Positions 18,282 through 26,300 of a DNA stretch of 64,000 nucleotides are shown piece by piece. The stretch is taken from assembly GCA_035358815.1 (NCBI GenBank), contig DAOPQC010000002.1:249306-313305 (forward strand), given 5' to 3'. Origin of the DNA: Thermoanaerobaculales bacterium (GTDB taxonomy: Bacteria; Acidobacteriota; Thermoanaerobaculia; Thermoanaerobaculales; Sulfomarinibacteraceae). The notes beneath the pieces are model-generated. The model ran no database searches. It was given only the letters and a program-made list of their open reading frames with translations, and had not been told where the DNA came from. Made by a program: the position numbers and the translations under genes. How positions within the stretch are numbered: position 1 is the first letter of the stretch; every line of letters begins with the position of its first letter.

Positions 18282-18625
18282 GATCAGATACTCCTTGTCG
18301 TGTTGCCGTTCACCACAGGTTAATGGTCACCCTGCCGGACCCCTTCCCCGCAGGCCGGCAGGCGTGGATTCGCGCGATCGTGCTCAGCGTCACTGCCGCG
18401 GTGGTGTGGCTGCGCGTGCATGCCTTCTCGTCCGCCGCATCGCCACCCTGGTCCTCCCTCTCGCTCCTAATCCGAAACCGCTTGTGACAGAGGACTTCTC
18501 TCAGGAAAACTCTAGCCCACGTCCCGCCGCCGGGTCAAGGAGTCTCGCCGGGAGCTCCGGGGCGGTGGGCGCGCCCCCGTCTTCCGGCCAGCCGGCCCGT
18601 GGCTTCGACTCTGGACCGCCCGCAT
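18282..18625. other. Intergenic region (344 bp) with promoter for the small VELM-tail gene
   Basis: No gene is convincing. It holds the promoter at 18509-18538, the CTGAGAGAAGT leader motif (minus strand, 18494-18504) and a leader of about 200 nt before the ATG at 18281. Confidence 0.5.
18509..18538 (-). promoter_or_regulatory. Predicted promoter TTGACC-18-TAGAGT with downstream CTGAGAGA motif
   Basis: On the minus strand TTGACC (18538-18533) and TAGAGT (18514-18509) are 18 bp apart. CTGAGAGAAGT (18504-18494) follows at nearly the same distance as in the promoter at 17336-17365. Confidence 0.6.
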
Positions 18626-18626
18626 G

Positions 18627-18685
18627 AAAAGGCCGCCACCCCGGAGGGTGGCGGCTGGTTGCTGTCAGCGCGGGTCGGCCCGCGC
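18627..18685 (-). terminator. Tandem hairpin 3' element, copy 4
   Basis: Identical in its stems to copy 1: GCGCGGG-tcgg... hairpin at 18668-18685, then GCCGCCACCC-tccg-GGGTGGCGGC (18632-18655) and CCTTTT. It lies inside the 1025-bp repeat. Confidence 0.85.
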
Positions 18686-19656
18686 GGTCAGGTCTTCTAC
18701 TCGATCGAGATGCCCATCAGCTCGACCGGAATGACGACCTCCATCGTCACCGGCACCTCCACGATCGGCTCGTTGGGATCGTTGCTGAACACGCACAGCA
18801 GCGCCTCGTACGTCCCAACCCCAACCACCGTCGCGTCGAAGGTCACGTCCACCGGGCTCGTCCCCCCGGCCGCCGTCGTGCCCGCCGTCGGGCTCTCGCT
18901 CAGCCACGCAATGTCCGACGGCGCCTGACACGCCGAGGCCGTCCCGTCGATGATGAACGGCAGGCCCTGTGGGGTCAGCGTCCCGGTGTCCGTCAGGTTC
19001 GCCCACCCGGTGCTCGTGTACTGCATCGCGTTCCCGGTCGTCGTCTGGCCCAGAATCGAGATCGGCGGCTGCCACGGCCCGGAGCTCAGCGTCCCGTTGA
19101 ACTGCCAGTCCAGCCAGTACGTCCCAGCCGGCAGCATCGTCCCCACCGTCCCCACCACCGCCATGATCGGCCGGTCCGCATTCGTCAGCGCCGTGTCCAG
19201 CACCCGGTAGATGTTCGAGAACGCAGTGCTCGCCATGATGTTGGTCGTCGTGTTGCCCCAGATCACGGTACCGCCAGCGTTCGGTGGTCCGTCCCAGATT
19301 TGCAGGTTCAGCCCGGTGATCGTCGACGTCGTCCCCGATCCCGTCTGGTACGCGAAGAACGTGATCGTGTCCACGTACCACTGTCCAGGCACGACCACGT
19401 CTTCCGCCACCCGGTTCCCTGCCGACTGCTGAGCACCCGCACCGTACGTGTTCATCCCCAGCGCCGTCTGCAGCGCGCTCGCATCCGCGCCACCCGCCCC
19501 TCCTCCGGGATGGGTGACCAGCGGCCCGTTGTCATAGAGCACCACCTCCGGCGGCGCCCACGTCCCACCCTTGGCAATCGCCTCTGGAGCCGCATATGGG
19601 ACCTCGGCTCCGACCAGCTCCTGCGCCACCGAAGCGTCACCCGCCGCTGCCGGCTC
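18632..19656 (-). repeat. Long near-identical repeat, copy B (3' end of gene plus terminator)
   Basis: Counterpart of 6037-7061 with a constant offset of 12595 bp and one mismatch seen. It encodes the C-terminal about 320 residues, the stop and both hairpins. A third, clearly diverged relative of the coding part is at about 23313-24190. Confidence 0.9.
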
Positions 19657-22600
19657 CGCCGTCTGCGGTAGGCCGTCCGCCTTCGCCGCAGCCGCCTCGC
19701 CGACCGTCCAGTCGAGCACCGCGTCGCCGGTGTTGGCGATGGTCAGCACCTGGGTCTCGGTCGTCCCGACCAGCAGGCTCGCCGTCATGCTCGTCGGCGT
19801 CACGTCGATCTCGGGCCCGAACTCGACCGTGACCGTGGCACTGTCCGTCGCCTGGGCCGACAGCCCGGTGACGGTGTGCCCCGTCCAGGTCGCCGTGTTG
19901 GTCGTCGTCGTGTTGATCACCGCCGATACCGTCACTCCGAGCGTCACCGTGTTGACGCTGGCGCCGGGAGCGAGCACGTAGGCAGTCCCGCTGAAGATCG
20001 TACCGACCTGATCATCGGCAAGGTCGTGAGTCGTCAGCTCCACGTTGCCGATGTTGGTCACCTCGTAGCAGTAGTAGACGGTGGTCCCGGGCGAGACCGT
20101 GATGGCGTCGGTCGTGGCGCACACGCCGTTGACCGTGCCCACCGTCTTCGCGAGCGAGATCGCCGGGTTCGCGGTTCCCGTGACGTCCAGGACCACGGGC
20201 ACCACCACCAGGCCGGTGCCGTTGCCCGGGCCCGGGTCCGGGTCGTTGCTCTCCACGCACAGGTTCGCGCTGTAAGTGCCGGTCGCGAGACCGGTCGAGT
20301 CGAAGGTCACCTCGACCGGGGTCGAGGCGCCGGCGGCGGTGGTGCCGCTGGTCGGCAGCTCGCTCAGCCACGGCACGTCCGCCGGGTTGGTGCAGCTGAC
20401 GCCCCCGCCGCACGCCGGCACCGTCGCCAGCGGGTTCACCCACTCGTCGCACGGATCGGTGGCGCTTGCCGGCGTGTACTGATCCGAGCTGCAGGGGTGA
20501 TCCGGCGGGTTGCCGTAATCGTCGCCAGACCAGTACCAGGAAACGCCGGCATCCCCAGGGCCGGCTCCGGCCGTCACATCGAAGCAGTAGTAAGCAACGC
20601 AGTGAGCGCCACCGGAACCCTGGTACCGGTTGTGCGTGATGTTCACCTCGTAGGGGGGAGTCTCAAACACCCAGCTGAAGGTCCCCCAACTCCCGTTGTC
20701 GCACCAAGGCGTTCCCTGCACATAGACGTTGGCGATCGTCCAGTCGGCCGGGAACTTCTGCCAGACATTGTAAACGTACGCATAGTCCGGGCTGAATGAC
20801 TCGTCCCTGAAGCAGAAGGTGCCCGGTGCACCCGGCGTGTAGCAGGTGTTGCCGCCAGCCGACGGGTCGAAGGTGACGAACGAGCCGGTCAGCGACTTCG
20901 GCTCGGCTCCTCCCGCCGTCGCGGCCTTGACCGCCGCCTCCTCGAAGATGTTCCAGATCAGGCCGCTGCCGCCGGTGTTGCCGATGGTCAGGGTCTGCTG
21001 GGTGATCGTGTTGGGCAGCTGCGAGGCGCTCATGTTGAGCGGGCTGACGTCGATGTTGGTGTCGGTGCAGGGCGGACAGAGGAAGGCCGGCAGCCGCTCG
21101 GCGCTGGTGAGGAAAGTGCCGTTGTAGCCGGCCACCGCGTACAGCGCGTCGGGCAGCGAGGCGTAGCCGTAGGTGCGCCGGCCCTGGAGCATCGCCTGAG
21201 GAAGCGTGGTCCAGGTCCCGGCGTAGCCCTGCGTGGTGTCGTACGACTCGCAGCTGGTCAGGTAGGTGCTCCAGCCGCCGCCGCAGGCGACCAGCTGGTC
21301 GCCCCAGACCATGGCGCCGCCACCGCCCCGGGCCACGTTCATCGGGGTCACGGTGTGCCACAGCCCGTCGGCCGGGTCGAAGGCCTCGACGTAGTTGAAG
21401 TTCGTGACTGTGCCGTCGCGCCCACCGACGGCATAGACCTTGCCGTTCACGGCTGCGCCGGCGAAGTAGGCGCGGGTGTAGGTCATGTTGGGCAGCGCCG
21501 TCCAGCGGGTGCCTGCTGCTGCGGCGGGGTCGTACACGTAGGCGGCGTTGGTGTAGGTGCCGGTGGTGCCGCCAAAGACGTACAGCTTGCCGTCTAGCGC
21601 CGCGCAACCCACGCCGGAAATCGCCAACGGATACGGGTCGGTCGTGACCGTCTCCCAGGTGTCGGTGGCGGTGTGGTAGACCTGCAGCTGGGTCATGTAG
21701 GTGCTCGACGCGTCGTAGCCGCCGGGGATGTAGATGTCGGTGCCGATGGCCGCGGCGCAGATGTTGCTCGCCGGCACCGGCATCAGGCCGAGCATGTCGA
21801 CCCAGACGCCGACCGCGGGGTCGAACATCTCGACCGTGTCCTCGCGGCCGCCCGAGATCTCGCCGCCGAACAGGTAGACCTTGCCGCCGACCGCGGCCGC
21901 CGCCGGCCGGGAGCGGCCGACGCTGTTGATCGAGTCGATGGCCTCCCACTCGGTGAAGCCGCCGGCCGTCACCGAGGTGGTGAGGATCGAGCTGTCGCTG
22001 TATCCGCCACCGCTGGCGGCGACGGTCGCCATGTCGTCCACGCCGCCGCACGGGATCAGGATCGTGACGTCGAAGTCGACCGACGTCATGTCGGCGACGA
22101 ACAGGCTCGCCGGCCCGATGACCTCCCACGCGGAGGTGTAGCTCAGGTCGAACGTGGCGTCCGCGCCGGTGTAGTTGGCGAGGCTCAGGGTGTAGGTCGC
22201 GAAGCCGCCCTCGCAGGCCTGCTTCGCCGCCATGTCGGGGCTGAGCATCAGGCCGCTCGGGAACATGAACTCGATCGCCGTGCCGTCGACGACCGAGGTC
22301 GCCGTATCGCAGGCGTAGGTCAGGCCGTGGCCCGCGGCGAAGTCGTTGCCCTCGATGCCTTCGGTCGAGCCGGATCCCTCCTCGACGCCGGCGTCCTCGT
22401 ACTGGAGGATGACGTTGCCGGTGTCCTCGAAGAGGATCGCCTCCCAGGTTCCGGCGATGGGGCACGACGCGCCGCCGGGGTAGTGGCAGAAGTCGTCGTA
22501 CTGCACGACAAGGCAGGCGCCGCTCCCGATCGGACAGGTGGCGAAGGTCTGATAGTAGGCCAGGTCCCCGGTGTCGCCCGGATCCAGATCGTCCCACATC

Positions 22601-23022
22601 AGGGCGATCATGTTGTTCGGCGTGTTGTTGTTGGGCAGCGGGCAATCGTTCGACAGATCGCTGACGCCCGCGCCGAGCGTGATGTAGCCGTTGCTGGCGG
22701 CGTAGAAGTCGGTAAAGGCGGTTCCGTAGAAGTTGAAGGTGAAGCCGATGGGGAAGGGTCCGAGGTAGTTGTCGTCGGTCAGCCCCGAGATCACCGTGCC
22801 CGAGCTGCTGATCTCGATCCAGCTGTAGGCGACCGTCTGGCCGCTGTAGCCGAAGCCGTCCGGCCCGGGCCAGGCCGCATCCGGTCCGAGCTGACCGGCC
22901 TCCAGGCCGATGTCGCTCTCCGGCGTGACCGGGGGCAGCGGCTTGTCCTGGGCCACGGTCACCGCTGCGATCAGCAGCAGCGCCACCACGAGCGTTGATC
23001 GATTCAGCCAGTGAGCTCTCAT
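18697..23022 (-). CDS. Giant secreted Kelch-repeat protein with VELM tail, paralogue of flanking genes
   Basis: The start is ATG 23022 (MRAHWLNRSTLVVALLLIAAV, signal peptide) behind GGAGGAGG; the frame extends upstream without a credible start. The protein has 1441 residues. Approximate order: a nidogen-like beta domain (40-235); an Ig-like domain (240-330); a Kelch propeller of about six blades (340-620; repeats such as GGKVYLFGGEISGG, DGKLYVFGGTTG and NGKVYAVGGRDG); an ASH domain; a Cys-rich domain shared with the protein at 11834; one KTVGTVNGVCATTD/YYCYEV module; another ASH domain; and a C-terminal domain that is residue-for-residue identical to that of the protein at 6102, ending VELMGISIE. 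The N-terminal MR(A/G)HWL(N/H)R is shared with the protein at 23313. An operator-like TGTGA-N6-TCACA site sits in its promoter. Likely surface exposed; ligand unknown. Confidence 0.85.
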   Translation of the reverse strand: MRAHWLNRSTLVVALLLIAAVTVAQDKPLPPVTPESDIGLEAGQLGPDAAWPGPDGFGYSGQTVAYSWIEISSSGTVISGLTDDNYLGPFPIGFTFNFYGTAFTDFYAASNGYITLGAGVSDLSNDCPLPNNNTPNNMIALMWDDLDPGDTGDLAYYQTFATCPIGSGACLVVQYDDFCHYPGGASCPIAGTWEAILFEDTGNVILQYEDAGVEEGSGSTEGIEGNDFAAGHGLTYACDTATSVVDGTAIEFMFPSGLMLSPDMAAKQACEGGFATYTLSLANYTGADATFDLSYTSAWEVIGPASLFVADMTSVDFDVTILIPCGGVDDMATVAASGGGYSDSSILTTSVTAGGFTEWEAIDSINSVGRSRPAAAAVGGKVYLFGGEISGGREDTVEMFDPAVGVWVDMLGLMPVPASNICAAAIGTDIYIPGGYDASSTYMTQLQVYHTATDTWETVTTDPYPLAISGVGCAALDGKLYVFGGTTGTYTNAAYVYDPAAAAGTRWTALPNMTYTRAYFAGAAVNGKVYAVGGRDGTVTNFNYVEAFDPADGLWHTVTPMNVARGGGGAMVWGDQLVACGGGWSTYLTSCESYDTTQGYAGTWTTLPQAMLQGRRTYGYASLPDALYAVAGYNGTFLTSAERLPAFLCPPCTDTNIDVSPLNMSASQLPNTITQQTLTIGNTGGSGLIWNIFEEAAVKAATAGGAEPKSLTGSFVTFDPSAGGNTCYTPGAPGTFCFRDESFSPDYAYVYNVWQKFPADWTIANVYVQGTPWCDNGSWGTFSWVFETPPYEVNITHNRYQGSGGAHCVAYYCFDVTAGAGPGDAGVSWYWSGDDYGNPPDHPCSSDQYTPASATDPCDEWVNPLATVPACGGGVSCTNPADVPWLSELPTSGTTAAGASTPVEVTFDSTGLATGTYSANLCVESNDPDPGPGNGTGLVVVPVVLDVTGTANPAISLAKTVGTVNGVCATTDAITVSPGTTVYYCYEVTNIGNVELTTHDLADDQVGTIFSGTAYVLAPGASVNTVTLGVTVSAVINTTTTNTATWTGHTVTGLSAQATDSATVTVEFGPEIDVTPTSMTASLLVGTTETQVLTIANTGDAVLDWTVGEAAAAKADGLPQTAEPAAAGDASVAQELVGAEVPYAAPEAIAKGGTWAPPEVVLYDNGPLVTHPGGGAGGADASALQTALGMNTYGAGAQQSAGNRVAEDVVVPGQWYVDTITFFAYQTGSGTTSTITGLNLQIWDGPPNAGGTVIWGNTTTNIMASTAFSNIYRVLDTALTNADRPIMAVVGTVGTMLPAGTYWLDWQFNGTLSSGPWQPPISILGQTTTGNAMQYTSTGWANLTDTGTLTPQGLPFIIDGTASACQAPSDIAWLSESPTAGTTAAGGTSPVDVTFDATVVGVGTYEALLCVFSNDPNEPIVEVPVTMEVVIPVELMGISIE

Positions 23023-23096
23023 GACGTCCTCCTCCCCTTCTGAAATGCTCCGGCCAGATGAGACGGGCGCCTCATCTGACTGTGACCAATTCGCTA

Positions 23097-23112
23097 TGTG
23101 ACATCCATCACA
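23097..23112 (-). promoter_or_regulatory. CRP/FNR-type operator TGTGA-N6-TCACA overlapping the -10 box
   Basis: TGTGACATCCATCACA is a perfect match to the Escherichia coli CRP half-site pair TGTGA/TCACA with 6-bp spacing. Its first base is shared with the last base of the -10 hexamer, so the site covers the transcription start. That position usually means repression. The second copy is at 27453-27468. Confidence 0.65.
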
Positions 23113-23141
23113 TTCTACGCGCCCCGGTTTTGAGAAATCAA
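23112..23141 (-). promoter_or_regulatory. Predicted promoter TTGATT-18-TAGAAT
   Basis: On the minus strand TTGATT (23141-23136) and TAGAAT (23117-23112) are 18 bp apart, about 90 nt upstream of the ATG at 23022. The promoter of the next paralogue has the same -35, spacing and operator position. Confidence 0.65.
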
Positions 23142-23238
23142 GTCGTCCCTGGCTTTCGACGGCACGCCGGGTGCGAGCGCGCCGCCCGTGTTCGGCCACC
23201 ATCCGCGCCGGCCGCTGCCCATCGGCTCCGACGCCGCG

Positions 23239-23301
23239 AAAAAGGCCGCCACCCCGGAGGGTGGCGGCGGTTGTTTACTGTCGGCGCGGGTAAGCCCGCG
23301 C
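23239..23301 (-). terminator. Tandem hairpin 3' element, copy 5
   Basis: After the stop at 23313 the minus strand has GCGCGGG-ctta-CCCGCGC (23284-23301), then GCCGCCACCC-tccg-GGGTGGCGGC (about 23245-23268) followed by CCTTTTT. The loop bases differ from the other copies while the stems are kept. Confidence 0.85.
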
Positions 23302-23312
23302 GGTGTTCTCGG

Positions 23313-26300
23313 CTACTCGATCGAGATTTCCATCAGCTCGACCGGAATGACCACCTCCATGGTCACCGGCACCTCGACCATCGGGTCGTTGGGGTCGTTG
23401 CTGAACACGCACAGCAGCGCCTCGTAGGTCCCGACCCCGACCACCGTCGCGTCGAAGGTCACGTCCACCGGAGTCGACCCGCCCGGAGCCGTCGTCCCCA
23501 TGTCCGGGCTCACGCTCAGCCACGGCACGTCCGCCGGAGCGCTGCACTCCGACGCCGAGCCCTCGATGACGAACGGCAGGCCCTGCGGGGTGAGGGTGCC
23601 GGTGTCGGTCAGGTTCGCCCACCCCGTGCTGGTGTACTGCATCGCGTTGCCGGTCGTCGTCTGCCCGAGGATCGAGATCGGCGGCTGCCACGGACCGGAG
23701 CTCAGGGTCCCGTCAAACTGCCAGTCCAGCCAGTAGGTCCCGGCCGGCAGGACCGTGTTCACCGTCCCCACCACCGCCATGATCGGCCGATCCGCATTCG
23801 TCAGCGCCGTGTCGAGCACCCGGTAGTCCATCGACCATGTCGTGCTCGCCATGATGTTGGTGCTGGTGTCGCCCCACACCACGCTCCCGCCCGCATTCGG
23901 CGGCCCGTCCCAGATCCGCAGGTTCAACCCGGTGATCGTCGACGTCGTCCCCGAACCGGTCTGGTATGTGAAGAACGTGATCGTCTCGATCGCCCAGCCG
24001 CCGGAGTCGGTGACCGTGAAGTCGTCCGCTACCCGGTTGCCCGCCGAGAACTGCGCGCCGGCGCCGTACGTGTTCATCCCCAGCGCCGTCTGCAGCGCAC
24101 TCGCATCCGCGCCGCCCGCGCCGCCTCCGGGATGGGTGACCAGCGGCCCGTTGTCGTAGATCACCGCATCCGGCGACGACCAGGCCACCGGCTCGGGGAT
24201 GAACTCCGTCGGCTTCGGCGCCGGGAAGTCACTCGCCCGCTCCTCCGCCACCATCAGATCGCCCAGACCGGCCACACCGGCCATCTCACGGCGACCCGTC
24301 TCCTTCGCCACAGGTGCCTCGTCGATGTTCCAGTTCAGCACCCCGGCCCCGACGTTGCCGATGGTCAGCACCTGGGTGTCCGTCGTCCCGACCAGCAGCG
24401 TGCTCGCCATGCTGGTCGGCGTCACCTCGATGTCCGGGTCCGACGTGTTCACCGTCGCCGAGTCGGTCGAGGTGGCGATCCCGTACAGGATCGGGTCGTG
24501 GACCAGCGCCAGCCCGTCGGTGATCACCGCCTGGTTGAACGAGTACTGCAGCGCGTTGCTGGCGCTGTCGTTCAAACCCACCGTGGCCGACGCCCCGGCG
24601 TTGTAGGACGCGTTGCCGAAGTCGGTGTCGAGGTACTGGAAGACGATCGCGTTCGAGCCCTCGTAGAGCAGCACCTCGAAGGTCGCCGACCCGGTGTTGC
24701 TGAAGTGCGGCCGGTTGTACCACTCGACGATCGCCACCCGGTTCGGCGCCGAGCCCTGGACCTCCCAGTAGACGTTGCCGGTGTCGGCGTCGATGTCGTC
24801 CCAGAACGGCAGGATCGCCCGCCCGATGCTGGCGTTGGGCAGCGCGGTGTTCGCCGTCGACAGGTCGCCGGTCGTGACGCCGAACAGGATGCCGCCATTG
24901 TTGGCCACGCGCAGGTCGCTCGAGGACACGCCGAACAAGGTGAACGCGAACGGCAACGTGATGTTGGCCTCGCCGTCGTCGGTCAGGCCGAGCGGAGTGC
25001 CGCTGGTGCTGATGTCGATGAAGCTGAAGCCCGTCACCGCGAACGGCGGGCCCATCGCCGTCCAGGTCGCGGTGTTCACCACCGGCCCGGTCACCGTGTC
25101 CGGCACGATCACCTCGGGGCTCTGCGCCCCCGGCGGCAGCGTGTAGGCGAAGCCGTCGAGGATTGTCCCCAGCTGATCGTCCACCAGATCGTGGACCTCG
25201 AAGGTCATGTCGCCGGTGTTCTCGACCTGGTAGCAGTAGTAGACATCGGTCCCGGTCGCGACCGTGATCTCGTCGGTGGTCGCGCACACGCCCGCCACCG
25301 TGCCGACGGTCTTGGTCAGCACGATCGCCGGGTTCACGCCGCCGACGTTGACCGTCGCTGACGCCGTCGCCTGGGTCGGAGCGCCGGCGGCATCGTGGGC
25401 CGTCCAGGTCGCGGTGTTGGTGGTCGTGGCGTTGATGGTCGTCGAGACGGTCAGGCCGAGGTCCTCGACCGTGTTCGCGCTCGCGCCCGGCGGCAGCGAG
25501 TACGCGAAACCGGTGAAGATTCCCCCGAACAGGTCATCCATCAGATCGTGGGTCGTGAAGGTCACGTCGCCGGTGTTGGTGACCTCATAGCAGTAGTAGA
25601 CCGTCGTCCCCTCCGCCACCGTGATGTTGCTGGTCGTCGCGCACACGCCCGCCGTCGTGCCGACCGTCTTGACCAGGCTGATGGCCGGGTTGGTCCCCGG
25701 GGCGACAATCAGCTCGACCGGCACGACCACCAGGTCGGTGCCGTTGCCCGGTCCGGGATCCGGGTCGTCGCTGGTCACGCACAGGTTCGCGTTGTACGTG
25801 CCGATCGGCAGGCCGGTCGAGTCGAGGCCCACCTCGACCGGGGTCGTCCCCCAGCCGGGGGTGGTGCCGGCGCTCGGCGCGGTGCTCAGCCACGGCACGT
25901 CGCTGGGAAGGTCGCAGACGTCGGGAACTCCCGGCGCGGCCAGGCTGACGTCGTCGTAGTAGACCACCGACGCGTTGTTGGCGAACAGGTCGACGGCGCC
26001 GATGTTGAGCGCGCCGCCGCCGCTCATCCCGCCCGTCCACGTGGTTGTGAAGAGCAGCGTGTTGTTGTAGTAGAACGACTGGGTGTCGAGGGTGAGGTCG
26101 ATCTCGTCGCGGATCTCGACCCACTGGCCCTTGACCAGCGGCAGTGTGCCGCCGGCAGGCCCGTCGTTGGCGACCAGGTTCGTGGCCGCGTCGAACGACA
26201 CCTGGACCGACCAGTTCAGGTTGGTGCCGGGATCGTCGTAGGAGTTGAGGAGGATGAAGTAGGTGGTGCCCGTGAAGTCGGTCGGGACGTACTGCCAGGC

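Larger units (their letters stand above)
23023..23238. other. Promoter region of the 18697 gene with inverted repeat in the leader
   Basis: It contains the promoter (23112-23141), an overlapping operator (23097-23112) and, between operator and ribosome-binding site, an AGATGAG-N8-CTCATCT inverted repeat (23056-23077) that may be a leader hairpin or a second protein-binding site. No gene. Confidence 0.55.
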
